This document shows, piece by piece, positions 11,731 to 22,230 of a stretch of 64,000 bases of DNA (its first letter is position 1; every line of letters begins with the position of its first letter). The stretch is taken from the NCBI GenBank assembly GCA_964016875.1, contig OZ024726.1:51634825-51698824 (forward strand). The letters run 5' to 3'. The notes below the pieces were generated by a model. The model was not told the DNA's origin, did not search any database, and saw only the letters and a program-made list of their open reading frames with translations. Origin of the DNA: Fallopia convolvulus (Eukaryota; Streptophyta; Magnoliopsida; Caryophyllales; Polygonaceae). The translations under genes were made by a program, and so were the position numbers.

Positions 11731-12164
11731 GGGATTTCTTACTTCCTCACTACCCTTTATCGCAAGTCGTCCTTGGAGGTTGATGAATAGAATGATATTT
11801 ACTTTGAATGAGAAATATCTTTAAGATGGATCATACATGACGACTTGTATTTGAAAAACTTTGAACTGAACCATTAAATTCACAATTGTGTATAACAAAA
11901 TTGATAATGCTCAAAACAATGCAAAGTATATAACAAACAACAACTCAAAATTTGGGAGGTCAAGAAGTAAAGACCCTTGTCTCGAAAATAATCAGGAGAA
12001 TGTGACTGAAAAAACTCAAATGAAAAAGGAGCAAACAAATGGCAAGAATAGGACAATTGCATAATTGATCAAAAACTGGATAACAACACCTACTTCTAGG
12101 CTTGACGTGTACTTAACGCAGCCTGAGACCGTTTTAACAATTGCATACACAAAATCAATTTTTG
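11731..12164. other. Intergenic flank downstream of pectinesterase copy 3
   Basis: The part from about 11825 resembles positions 40-140 downstream of copy 1 (both contain a CATACATGA..GACT block and TTTGAACTGAA), so the array duplication extended past the coding region. Nothing else was recognised. Confidence 0.5.
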
Positions 12165-12407
12165 TCATCCGGATAAAGTGAGTACATTTGGTTGTCTGGA
12201 GATCCATCCATCTTGATCAATAAAGGATGAAACAGTATATTGGGATAGCTCTTTTGCGCTACTCAGCTTCTTCATCCATGGAACTCGATGTCTTGAATCT
12301 GCCCCTGGTCCGCTACAACCCGCCTCTACATACGTAATATGTTGCCTTTAATTTGATTCATCCCGGTCACAAGCATAAACATATTAATTAGCAACCCCGT
12401 TAGTAAT

Positions 12408-12474
<67 letters not shown>

Positions 12475-14289
12475 CACAAATAGTTTGTTTGTAACACCTA
12501 AAATTAACAAAATAATTTTGGACCCACATTACAAATGGCATCTTATAATTTCCAAGTCTAATCTCCAATATATTTCAATCATAAACCCCAATTTAATTTC
12601 AAACAGTTAAAATCATATGATAATTTTAGTCCATCCATATAATAGTAATTTAGTTGAATAAATTTGGAGAACAAGGTATCATATGTGTATAGGTACAAGT
12701 ACTTACTCTTGGTGGATAGCATACCAAGCATCCCAACCGAGAGGGTCAACCACACGACTTAAGTATGTTTGATGGAAGATGACTCTTGAATATTTGTCAT
12801 AAGCTCTTCCCAAATACGAGGGTCCAACTCCTCCTACTATGCCTCTTAAGAACACGAACCCACTTGGATCGGCTGGTCCATGCCTTCCCTGCGCTGTTAT
12901 GAATCCTCCACTGAATAGTACTTGTATGGTGCAATCCTGTGTGTATGTAAACACTTTATAAGATTATGCAATTATATGCATTGTTCTAAAAATATCGTCT
13001 AGGCCCTGCATAAAAGTTGGAAGGTTCAAGCTTGTCTAGCATTTCAACCTATCTATCTAGAACAATATGTTGCTCAAAGAGAATATGATCATGAACATTT
13101 ATGTAGGGTTTTGATTCGGCGGATTGGATTACAATTGAAAGGTCATGATCAAATAAACTACATCAATAGATTTAAATGACAGCTCATGTATATTTATGTA
13201 TACCTCATACACAGATTGGCCAGTTCCCCAAATAAAATCAACTGCGCCTTGGATGTGACAAGATTTGAAGTAGTGACGACCAATCACATCCCAAAGTGTG
13301 TCTTGGATGCCCTCGAAGCGACAATTATAAAATGCAGATTTATCTCCATAAACTCTTACAGCAATGTTCCGAGTCCAATTCCCGGCCGCAGTACTACCAT
13401 ATGTGTTCTGCACATTTAATAATTAAGGCTTCGTTTGGCAAAACAAAAAAAAAAGGATAGTATTAATTATGATCATTAACTCCTCCTTAATTACTAGTGT
13501 TATTAGTTAACCAAATTTACAGATCGAGTATCTTTCAATAGTGCATGAATTTAGATATCTGTCAAATAATTTAAGGGGAAGGAAAGTAGTGGAGCTAAAT
13601 TAGGAATTCATTTAACTTTGAAAGTGGAAAAGAGGCCTGAATTTAAAATTAAAAAAAGCAATAAGTTACTGTAGTAAATATTTAAATTACCTTGAACCAT
13701 ATATTCCTTGCCACAAAATTGTCTGCATTGGCGCTGAATGTTGCAATTGACTCACCGGCGCCATGACCATCAAATGCAATGACTGTGTTCAATGTCCGAC
13801 TCCCTTGAAGAATTACACATTGTTTATCATATGGAATCTGAACCCTCTCTCTACGTACATTCGTTCAGCCAAAGTTAAAAATACAAAAATTAATTAATCT
13901 TCACTGAAATTTGGAAACATTCTCTCGAGTTTCTCGGAATAAGGATGCCGTAGTTGATACTCTCAAGGGAATCAATTGCATGAAAAAACCAATGGATATA
14001 AATTTTTAAGAAAATAAAATGATGGGTAACATGAGAAATCAAATAAAAATATGCGTTACGTGTAAGTTCCGGGATCGAGGAGGACTCTTATCCATCGTTT
14101 GTTGTTGGAAGGAATGGAGTCGATTGCATCTTGAACTCGGCTGAATTTGGCCGCACCCTTGGATTGTGAGACTTTGATAGTATAAGCAACTTTTGAATCG
14201 ATGCATTCAGATCCAATGGCATAACAAGTGAATGCAAGAAAAGAAGATATGATAGTAACAACAAGTACTACTACTCTAAAAACTTGCAT
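12165..14289 (-). CDS. Pectin methylesterase, secreted, five exons (array copy 3)
   Basis: Cell-wall pectin demethylation, as for copy 1. Exons are 14289-14060, 13850-13691, 13407-13204, 12936-12707 and 12345-12165, all GT-AG, totalling 1005 nt and 334 residues. The start gives a signal peptide ([20 protein letters not shown]). The catalytic-region motifs [28 protein letters not shown] and [14 protein letters not shown] are intact. As in copy 1, an Arg sits at the position normally held by the oxyanion Gln ([11 protein letters not shown]). Small differences include one extra Ser in exon 4 and a tail two residues shorter. A TATA-like box lies at about 14363-14370, some 80 bases upstream of the start. 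Intron 4 contains a (TA)n microsatellite. The gene appears functional. Confidence 0.92.
12411..12471. repeat. (TA)n microsatellite
   Basis: About 60 bases of uninterrupted TA dinucleotides inside intron 4 of pectinesterase copy 3. Confidence 0.95.
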
Positions 14290-14359
14290 TTTTTACTATT
14301 GATGTATTTTGAGAGAGAAATGAATACCACTAGAAAATGAGCAAGAAACTTTCATCCTC

Positions 14360-14372
14360 TCGATATATAAAT
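14360..14372 (-). promoter_or_regulatory. TATA-like box of pectinesterase copy 3
   Basis: TTATATATCG on the minus strand about 80 bases before the start codon. The same box with the adjoining GAAAGTTTCTTGC-type sequence recurs upstream of copies 1 (4731-4737) and 2 (8331-8340). Confidence 0.5.
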
Positions 14373-14399
14373 TGGGATTTGGCATGTTTTTTTATATAT

Positions 14400-16420
14400 A
14401 TATTTGGTGCAAGATAATTTGTTGCCTCTTTGGTGCAAGATTTTTTTTTTAATTTTTGGTGCAAGATAATTTGTTGAACGGAGCCAGATCGAAGATTTCC
14501 ATTATAGTCTTATTTATTAATCTAAAGAGAATCAGTGTGAGTGACCTTGATTGGTAGGTCGAATTGCATTAAATGGTGGTGTACTTAAATGGTGTTCTTT
14601 GAGGTTACATTTACTTACTGAAGTCGATTTCATTGCCTGAACGTGGAAATGAATATGGACGATTGACAAGATCATACCAACTTATAGGAGGTATATAGGT
14701 CTGTTTATCAATTTTCAATGGTGTCTAAGTTTCATATGATTAATCAAATCAGATCATGATTTATGTCATGATCAATGAAATTAAAGTGGATCTTAATTGA
14801 TTTATGACATGGACTGGAAAGATGTACTAATGTATGTATCTAAATCCACAATCCGATTCATTCCTTTGTCAGAGATGAACCTGATATATATGTATTTCAA
14901 CATATATCCATATTTAAATTGTCAGCAAATATGACTCCATTACCTATTAAGGTAAAGAAACACAACGGAAGTGATCAATAGTACTTTGTAAAAAGAAATT
15001 TATTTTTATTCGTCAATAAATCAAATTTTACAAGGTTCTAAAGACATTGCAGTGGAATAAAATAAAAACGGGTCTCATAAAGACTTTAGTTTTAACGACA
15101 AAATGATAAAAAAAAAAAAGGTCTTCTATGTGAAAGAAGTCCTTGCTAATAGAGATCAAACAAGTTCTTAGCATCTCATTTCCTGATTTTAGCTTTGGAG
15201 AAGCAACATGATCTTCGTTCGAGTACACTATTTGGAATTTTTTTCTCCAACTTCTATGTCATCAATTCACTAGATCTATTATTCAATTCAATTCCCAAGA
15301 ACTCATGATGTGGCGTATAAAGACGACGGACATCAGTCGGCCATGCAAAGGAATAAGATGGTCGAGTAAGTCTAATGAAATATTAAGCAAGTGAAGAAAA
15401 CGATTAGTTCTTATGATCGCAACTAAACACATTTGCATAAACTGTGAATGATAAATAGTCGATGATTTAATAATTAGTAGTCTCATCGGAAGATAAAAGA
15501 AACATGCATTTCCAAGATATAGGATACCACAATTGTGGTTCCATTAGGAAGTATGAACATTTGTTGAGAACTTATATTAATCACACATGTACTTTGAAAA
15601 GCCATCGACTTTTTGGATCTATTACATCATCCTCAGTGCATACTTATGTGAATTTAGATTGATTTAAATATCTTTCTTAGTCGGGAACAAGAATGGTTTT
15701 CAAGTTGTACTAACTATCCTGGTATATTAATTAATCTGCCTAGCTAACATACTTATCTTACATTACTTTGAAAACATGTACAATCAGGTTAGTAACTTTT
15801 AATCATCTCAAACTACTGCCAAGATGATCCACAATGCACACCGTACCACCAAGGTCAAAGGGCATATTTCATCCATGAACATCGGTTCACGTAGTACAAT
15901 GCACTTAGCTAGAGTGCGAAATACCCCTCAAGCGTAGAGTGGGTAGTGGACATGGCCTTAGTACGTATTAGGGATCAATAATGATACTACCTAATACAAT
16001 GTTTTAAAGAGATGATTTAGAGACTATTCTCTGCACATCCCTAAACTACTTTAATCCACAACTCCACAACAATGTCTCAAAATGAGACAATTAAATACAC
16101 AAGGTCACATATAAATGGACTTGAATCTAGTTCTAGCATATATAGTACTGAATAAATAACAAAACGGTCGTTATATATCTCTAACATGATAAACAACTTA
16201 TTTCACTTCATTTTGCAGATATGTTTGTTCCCAACGAAAATATTAAACGAGGCCCAATTCATCATTTAATAGAATTATGCAAGAGAGGATTGTACACTTG
16301 CCTTATATGAGACAATTCCTCTTAAGTTGAAAAGTTTTGATCTTGAACGACGTGCAACCAAAATTCGGCTCGTGTTGTACCGAAAAAGAATGTGTGTATT
16401 TTATTACTTCTTGGATTTTT
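14400..16420. other. Long intergenic stretch, nothing recognised
   Basis: The first few hundred bases resemble upstream DNA of the other pectinesterase copies. The remainder is AT-rich with only short frames. No coding similarity, RNA gene or clear terminal repeat was recognised. Confidence 0.5.
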
Positions 16421-17734
16421 CAATAGAAAAATTTCAACTAAACGCATGTATTTTATTAACTTCCTGGGATTTTTCAACTTCATGTGAATTCATTTAACAA
16501 CCAAACAAGCACTAAATCCCAATTCCCAAATATTTCCAAATCCCAAATACCCCCAAATTCCTTATAGCCCAAATCAGATCTACCATTCTTGCCCAAAACT
16601 AAATGTTAAAATCTCCTAATGTCGGATTCAAACTTAGGTTTGAATTTTAGGTGCTTCTCCACCCAACGCCCAAATCAACTTCGAGGATTTCTTCGATGGG
16701 GTTCTGTGGCAATCGTCTCTGGCAATGGTCGTTTTGTTCCGACCGTCTTTCGTGGTGTTCCCTGACGGCATCACCCTTTGTTCCCTACCTAAAGGAGATC
16801 TCATTCTGGACAAATTAATCTCTTCTCTCTCTCCTCTCCTCTCTCCTCTGGTGGTGTAGACCCCGACTGAGAAAGCCATCCCTCGATTGAGAAAGCCATA
16901 TTCTTTCGGCATAGAAATCCCTTTGATGGCTTAGAAAGCCCTCTGACGGCTTAGAAAGCCATCGCCAAAAAGATTATTTGTCCTTTTCTTGTGTGGGTGG
17001 CTCCTAATGCTCACTGAGTGAGTGGTTCCGACCATCCAACGAGCAAGAAGCTCCATCCACCTAGTGGCTTGAAGGCCCGATCTATCGACACACTCTCAAG
17101 TAAAGCCATTCGTCACGACTTCATTGGCTTGATCGCTCGTCCCTCTGCCGTCGGCTTCTTCTCCCGAAGTCGGCTCCATCGGCTTGATCGCTTGTCCCAA
17201 CATCGTCGGCTTGTTGATTATCTTGCAAAAGCACACACGAAACGAATGAAAAAAAAAAGAAAAAAAAGAAAAATTGCTTGGGCCACAAATTTAAAGAAAA
17301 ATATATAAAAATAATACATTTATAATATTTTGCTTGGACCACAAGCTTGAATTTCGCCTAGTCTGTTTTTCTTGGACCTAGGCTGTGGGTAGGATGACTC
17401 GTGCATTTTTTGTACTTTCGTTTAAGGAGGCGGAATTAGGTTTGGAACTAGACCGATTTGTATTTAATCAGGTCGTTTGGTGCATTGTGGTTTCTGAAGA
17501 TCTTTTATTTCGGTGAAAGGAACGTCAATTGTCCAGATCCCGAGATAGGTTGACTTGTTGCTTGTGGCGCTATTTTTGAGCGTTGTACTCATTCCGATCC
17601 CAAATCTTCTTTCCTTTTGGGCGTTGGTACTTTTTTCTAGTCGTTCCTGCTTTTGTCGAGTGATTTTGTACGAACTCTCTTAGCCGCTTTTGAGTGCCAT
17701 TTTCATTCGGCCTCTCAAATCACCAAACTTGTAT
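16421..17734. other. Intergenic stretch with solo MITE end
   Basis: A solitary end of the 8672-9160 repeat family lies at about 16500-16518. From 16630 to 17340 the base composition becomes more GC-rich and several frames are open on both strands, but none resembles a known protein. Near 16915-16960 the unit GAtGGCTTAGAAAGCC is repeated. Confidence 0.45.
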
Positions 17735-17743
17735 TAAAATATA
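17735..17743. repeat. Left target-site duplication TAAAATATA
   Basis: TAAAATATA, identical to 19107-19115. Nine bases is the duplication size typical of Mutator-like transposons. Confidence 0.9.
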
Positions 17744-19106
17744 GAGGAATTGGCTGAAAACCACCCGTATAATATGACATATTTCACTTAACCACCCGTA
17801 TTTTCAATAATTATTTAAAACCATCCGTATTACATGCTCCGTTAGTGATTCACCACCCATGACCCCTTCTCCGTTTAATTCCGTCAAAAAATATGACGTG
17901 GCACCCAAATCTGACTTTTTTAATCTTATTTTAGTTTCTTTTTTTCTTTTTTCTCTCTTTTCTTTTTCCTCTCTCTCCTCCCCTCTCTTTTCTTTCCTCC
18001 GCTGCTCTGTTTCCTCTCTCCATTTCTTTCTTCGACTCCGCCGCCACCACCACCACCAGCACCACCGTCTCATCCGCCTTCGAGAGCTCCACCTCCTTCG
18101 CCTCCATTACCTTGCAACCCATCCCCCGCAACTCAGTGTACTCCGGGCCGCTCTCCGGGCTCGTTACCGACGACGGGTTCATTTTCGGGCCCATCGAGCG
18201 CGGGTTCATGTCCGGCCCGCTTGATCCCGCTGTATCCTTGTTCTCGGGCCCGTTGGAGAAGGGCTCCTCTGTTTCCTTCTCCTTGAGAAGAAGCTTGTCC
18301 TACAGCGGATGGGCTGGGTTCAGGCCTAGGTCGAGGCCCAGGTCGATAATCCGGGGCCTTCAGAGAGCGATTTCATAGAAGTTATCTCGCGGCCAGAGCT
18401 CCATCGTAGCTCCGGTGAAGGGCGATTCTTCGATCAAGTACCAGGATAGCTGGATCGTCGGTGGAGTTGAGAAGAACGATGGGTATTTGAGAGTGTCCGT
18501 GGAAGATGCCGATTCGCTTAAAGGGCGAAATAGCCAGAGCATCCAATGGGCACAGGGAAAAGCAGGCGAAGATCAATTTCAATGGAGATCTCGAAGGAGG
18601 TGAAGCTCTCGAAGGAGGTGGAGCTCTGGGCGGCGGGTCCTGCTGCACATTAAAAACCTCCATTGTTATACATTTCTAGGGTTTGCGAAAATCGAATTCC
18701 AGAATTAAGGCCTCTTCTTACCGAATCGATGCATAGCACGCCTCTCTCTAGAGCTCATGGTGGGCGTGAATTCTGTATCATTCTCCAATTTGTCCAAATC
18801 ATTGGTGAAGGAGGGTGAATTTCAAAGATGGAGGAGAAAGAAAGAGCAACGGAGGAAAGAAAAGAGAGGGGAGGAGAGAGAGGAAAAAGAAAAGAGAGAA
18901 AAAGAAAAAAAGAAACTAAAATAAGATTTAAAAAATCAGATTTGGGTGCCACGTCATATTTTTTGACGGAATTAAACGGAGAAGGGGTCATGGGTGGTGA
19001 ATCACTAACGGAGCATGTAATACTGGTGATTTTAAATAATTATTAAAAATACGGGTGATTAAGTGAAATATGTCATATTATACGGGTGGTTTTCAGCCAA
19101 TTCCTC
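17744..19106 (+). mobile_element. Pack-MULE carrying a PP2C gene fragment
   Basis: A 1363-base element bounded by a perfect 9-bp duplication (TAAAATATA). It has long terminal inverted repeats of about 280 bases (17744 to about 18025, and about 18828 to 19106) that differ at only a few positions. The ends read GAGGAATTGGCTGAAAACCA. The arms include a long polypyrimidine tract. The central 800 bases are GC-rich, unlike the flanks, and hold a captured exon fragment of a POLTERGEIST-like phosphatase. No transposase is present, so it would need one in trans. Its right end is 77 bases upstream of the start codon at 19184. Confidence 0.92.
18034..18573 (+). pseudogene. Captured POL/PLL-type PP2C fragment
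   Basis: One frame on the plus strand reads through AFESSTSFASITLQPIPRN, VYSGPLSGLV, GPIERGFMSGPLDPA, FSGPLEKG, GLQRAIS, then SRGQSSIVAPVKG, VEDADSLKGRN and QWAQGKAGED. These are hallmark stretches, in the correct order, of the N-terminal region and the very start of the catalytic domain of plant POLTERGEIST-like protein phosphatases 2C. A TAG at 18376-18378 interrupts the frame and similarity stops after GKAGED at about 18573, before most of the metal-binding phosphatase core. There is no intron. It cannot encode an active phosphatase; a chimeric transcript or antisense RNA is conceivable. Confidence 0.85.
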
Positions 19107-19115
19107 TAAAATATA
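19107..19115. repeat. Right target-site duplication TAAAATATA
   Basis: TAAAATATA, identical to 17735-17743, marking the right insertion boundary of the Pack-MULE. Confidence 0.9.
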
Positions 19116-19183
19116 TTTCTAAACTAGTTATTTGTTTTTTTTTTTCACACTCCATTGCACCGCCTCTCGGAGGCTCGGACGCC

Positions 19184-20119
19184 ATGAAAGCCGTGATTCC
19201 AAGCCTCTATCCCCATCCCAAAACCTCACAATTCCCCCCTTCCTCTCTTCCCAACCGCGCTTCTCCCCGCCCGCCCATCTTCGCCAAATCCTCAACTCCG
19301 GCCACCCAAGACGACGGAATCCCAACCGACCTGGTCAAAACCCTAGTCAAAATCAAGTCGCGCCACAACTACATTCGGGTTCTAGAAGTCTCGAGAACCG
19401 CCGACCACCCATTCCGAGGCTCCAGGCTTCTTCTCCTCGACTCCCCGGGAAACATCCACAGCATCAGCTTTCTCTACAAAACCCTAACGGAAACCTACTT
19501 CGACGTCTTCGCCACACTACCGCCAATCCTCCCGCTGGGGCCCGTCGGAGTTCTCGGTTTCGGGGCGGGATCCGCCGCAAAGCTCCTCCTCGAGCTCTAC
19601 CCGGACTCCGTCGTCCACGGCTGGGAGATCGATCCCGCCGTCGTCGACGTCGCGAGGGAGTACTTCGGTGTCGCCAAGCTCCAGGAGCAGTTTCCCGACA
19701 GGCTCTTCGTTTACATAGGAAACGCGCTGAACGCCAGCCTGACGACCGGATTCTCCGGGATCCTGGTGGATCTGTTCAGCAAAGGGAGCTTGCTGCCGGA
19801 GTTGCAGGATCCGGCGACGTGGGCGGCGCTGAAGGGGAGGCTGAGAGACGGCGGAAGGATCATGGTGAATGTGGGCGGAAGCTGTGTGGAGTCGGAAGAT
19901 TCTAGAAGAGATGGGAAGGCGGTTATGGAGGAGACGCTGATGGCCATGAAGGAGGTCTTTGGGGAGGATGAATTGAGTGTGTTGAGTCTTGGGAATAGGA
20001 AGGATGATAGCTCCATTGCTTTGACTGGGTCTTTGCCTGCTGATTTGGAGGCTTGGAAGGAGAAATTGCCCAAGTGTCTCAAATCTTATGTTGATATGTG
20101 GACACCTTTTTCTGGGTAA
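19184..20119 (+). CDS. Putative plastid SAM-dependent methyltransferase, spermidine-synthase fold
   Basis: Single exon, 311 residues. The chosen ATG follows a polypyrimidine leader and gives a Ser/Pro-rich, acid-poor N terminus (about residues 1-45) typical of plastid transit peptides; an upstream in-frame extension is possible but unlikely. The core contains a glycine-rich SAM motif (GVLGFGAGSAAKLLLE, about residues 120-135), followed by the acidic loop HGWEIDPAVVDVAREYFG, and later ILVDLFSKG and GGRIMVNVGG. This is the order seen in spermidine synthases and related methyltransferases. The substrate is unknown. The coding region is markedly GC-rich in its first two thirds. A Pack-MULE sits 77 bases upstream, so its promoter or 5' leader probably lies partly in transposon DNA. 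Confidence 0.85.
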   Translation: MKAVIPSLYPHPKTSQFPPSSLPNRASPRPPIFAKSSTPATQDDGIPTDLVKTLVKIKSRHNYIRVLEVSRTADHPFRGSRLLLLDSPGNIHSISFLYKTLTETYFDVFATLPPILPLGPVGVLGFGAGSAAKLLLELYPDSVVHGWEIDPAVVDVAREYFGVAKLQEQFPDRLFVYIGNALNASLTTGFSGILVDLFSKGSLLPELQDPATWAALKGRLRDGGRIMVNVGGSCVESEDSRRDGKAVMEETLMAMKEVFGEDELSVLSLGNRKDDSSIALTGSLPADLEAWKEKLPKCLKSYVDMWTPFSG

Positions 20120-21348
20120 TTTTTCTTGTTTCAATTGACTTGATTCTTTGGAGTGTTGGCTGGGTTACTCTTCTTCTTGATGTTTATAGGAATTTCAGGG
20201 GCTTATGTTCCCCCAATTTGATTGGCAGATGGGTTTTGAATTTGGATGAACCTTTTGCCATTACTGTAATATTATTGTGGGAATGATTTTTTCAATGAGT
20301 ATTGTGTATGTTCTATGTATTTTTCAGCTCATATTGTAGCTCTTATGGTTGCTATGTCATTGAAAGAATGTGTGTTGGTCTGTCCCTTTAGATGCATCCA
20401 ACAGGCTATATTGTATCTGCTTGCAATTATTTGCTTAACTTTGCTGGACTGTTTCTTATATCAATTTCCTGCTTGCCCATTCGCATTGTCTTGGTCGGGA
20501 TTGATAACAAATTTACCTATAGTGATTGTGCCTTTGCAACATGGTTTTGGGTGATCTGTTTGGAGTTCTTTGCAGTATGTATTAGGATCATATCATCTTG
20601 AATGGACTGTTTTTGCATCTGACTGTTGCCTCTTCTCTGATTGCATATATCTTGACTCAATAATATCAACAAGTGTTTACAAAAACTCTATTGGATGTTT
20701 GGCGCCATATATTATGTATTTAGGGGCATGATACCGTATTTCTGAGGGTTATGCACATCTTTGGTCAGGTGTGCTAGACAACGAATCTCTGATGCTTGCT
20801 TTATGAAGATGATTTTCATGAGGAGCATGCTAGAAGAATGTTGTTTCTTGGAGGCTTTTTGTGTGATTGTTTTTGTTCACTATATTGTAGCTTATCTAGT
20901 TGGAGCTGATTGGTCATATTCTAACAAGTGTGCTGTCTTGTTGAGGTGTCTGATTGTTTATTTCCAATTTGGTTGTGTACTAGGGTAGTATGGTTATGCT
21001 TGTTTTTTTTTGTTTTTTTTTAGAGTAGGAAAGAATTAGGTTGACATTTCGCATCCTTGACAGATGAGGACTTGAAGTCCTGAATGTGTCTGGATTTGAT
21101 GAGGACTACAGTTATGGCGCAGTCTCGGAATCAAATCAGCAACCTTACTATGGTTATGCCTGTTGGTTTGGTTGGGGACGTTATTTTGCTGTCCAATTTT
21201 ACACTCCTATTTAAGAATGTGGTAAATCCTTGCATCATCATCCCTGAATTCTGAATCCCACCCAATTCGTATATATGAGGGTCCTAGGCCACGTCATTGT
21301 AGTATATTTTCATTTTTTTCTAAAAGTAATAAATTTAGGTGATTTTCT
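20120..21348. other. 3' flank of the methyltransferase gene
   Basis: Probably begins with the 3' UTR of the preceding gene. Short frames are present but none resembles a protein. No repeat ends were recognised. Confidence 0.5.
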
Positions 21349-22230
21349 TTAAAAAAAGGGATTTTCTTTTTAATACCCTTAAACTATTGATTTTTTTTTT
21401 TGGTACCCATAAAACAAAATTATTCCATTTGATACCCTTATAGTTTGTATAAAATTTCTCCCGTGACCTAATGACAAACAAAACCCAATTTCCGTCAGAT
21501 CTACTTAACTTCCGTCCATGTAAAAAAATAAATTAAAAAAATTAAAACAAAACCAATTGAACAGAGTAAAGACGATTCATTCAACTTTGGCTAGATGCGA
21601 ATTCAACGATACTCCTTGCGGTCGGCGAGCACGACTCAGACGAGTGCGACCCCGGCGAGACGTGCGAAGGGGATTGGGGATGAGCGGTCGACGAGTGCGA
21701 CTCCGGCGAGCAAAACGGACTGATGACAAGCGACGAGCGCGACTCGGCGAGAGAAGGGAACTTGCGACGAGCGGCCGGCGTAAATGTGCGGCCGGAGAAG
21801 ACGTCTGTGGACTGTGGTGGAATTTTGAGTTCCAATTGAAAAACGATTTTGAGTTCCAATTTGGAATTGAAATTGGAGTTCAGTTGGGTAATTTTGTTTG
21901 TTAATGAAATTGAAAAGTAGGGTTTTTAACTTCCAATGGTTGAAATTGGTGACTATTTGGAGATTTTTATTGCCTTCATTCGAACTCAATCACCATTGTT
22001 CTTCATACACCCTTTTTGTTTGTATTAATTTTGTTTAATTTATATTTTTTAACAGAAAAATGGACAGAAATCAAAAAAATTGGACGGACATTGGATTTTT
22101 GTTAAATTTAGGTTACATTGTGAACTTTGTACAAACTAAAAGGGTACCAAATGGAATAGTTTTTTTTAATGGGTACCAAAAGAAAAAATCAATAGTTCAA
22201 GGGTACCAAAAGGAAAATCCCTTAAAAAAA
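21349..22230. mobile_element. Non-autonomous Mutator-like element
   Basis: An 864-base element (21358-22221) flanked by identical 9-bp duplications TTAAAAAAA at 21349-21357 and 22222-22230. The terminal inverted repeats extend for at least 100 bases: GGGATTTTCTTTTTAATACC on the left against GGGATTTTCCTTTTGGTACC read inward from the right. The interior from about 21590 to 21810 is GC-rich (repeating GAGTGCGACTCCGGCGAG-like units), again unlike its flanks. No transposase. The GC-rich core may be captured host sequence, but I could not assign it. Confidence 0.85.

Noticed and set aside
19132..19905. 257-codon Arg/Pro-rich frame overlapping the methyltransferase
   Set aside because: It is an alternate-frame shadow in GC-rich coding DNA; the other frame shows the conserved SAM-binding motifs.
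19517..20134. 205-codon antisense frame
   Set aside because: Mirror frame of the methyltransferase coding region without recognised domains.
21557..21904. 115-codon Arg-rich frame
   Set aside because: It lies within the GC-rich repetitive core of a Mutator-like element and encodes low-complexity sequence only.
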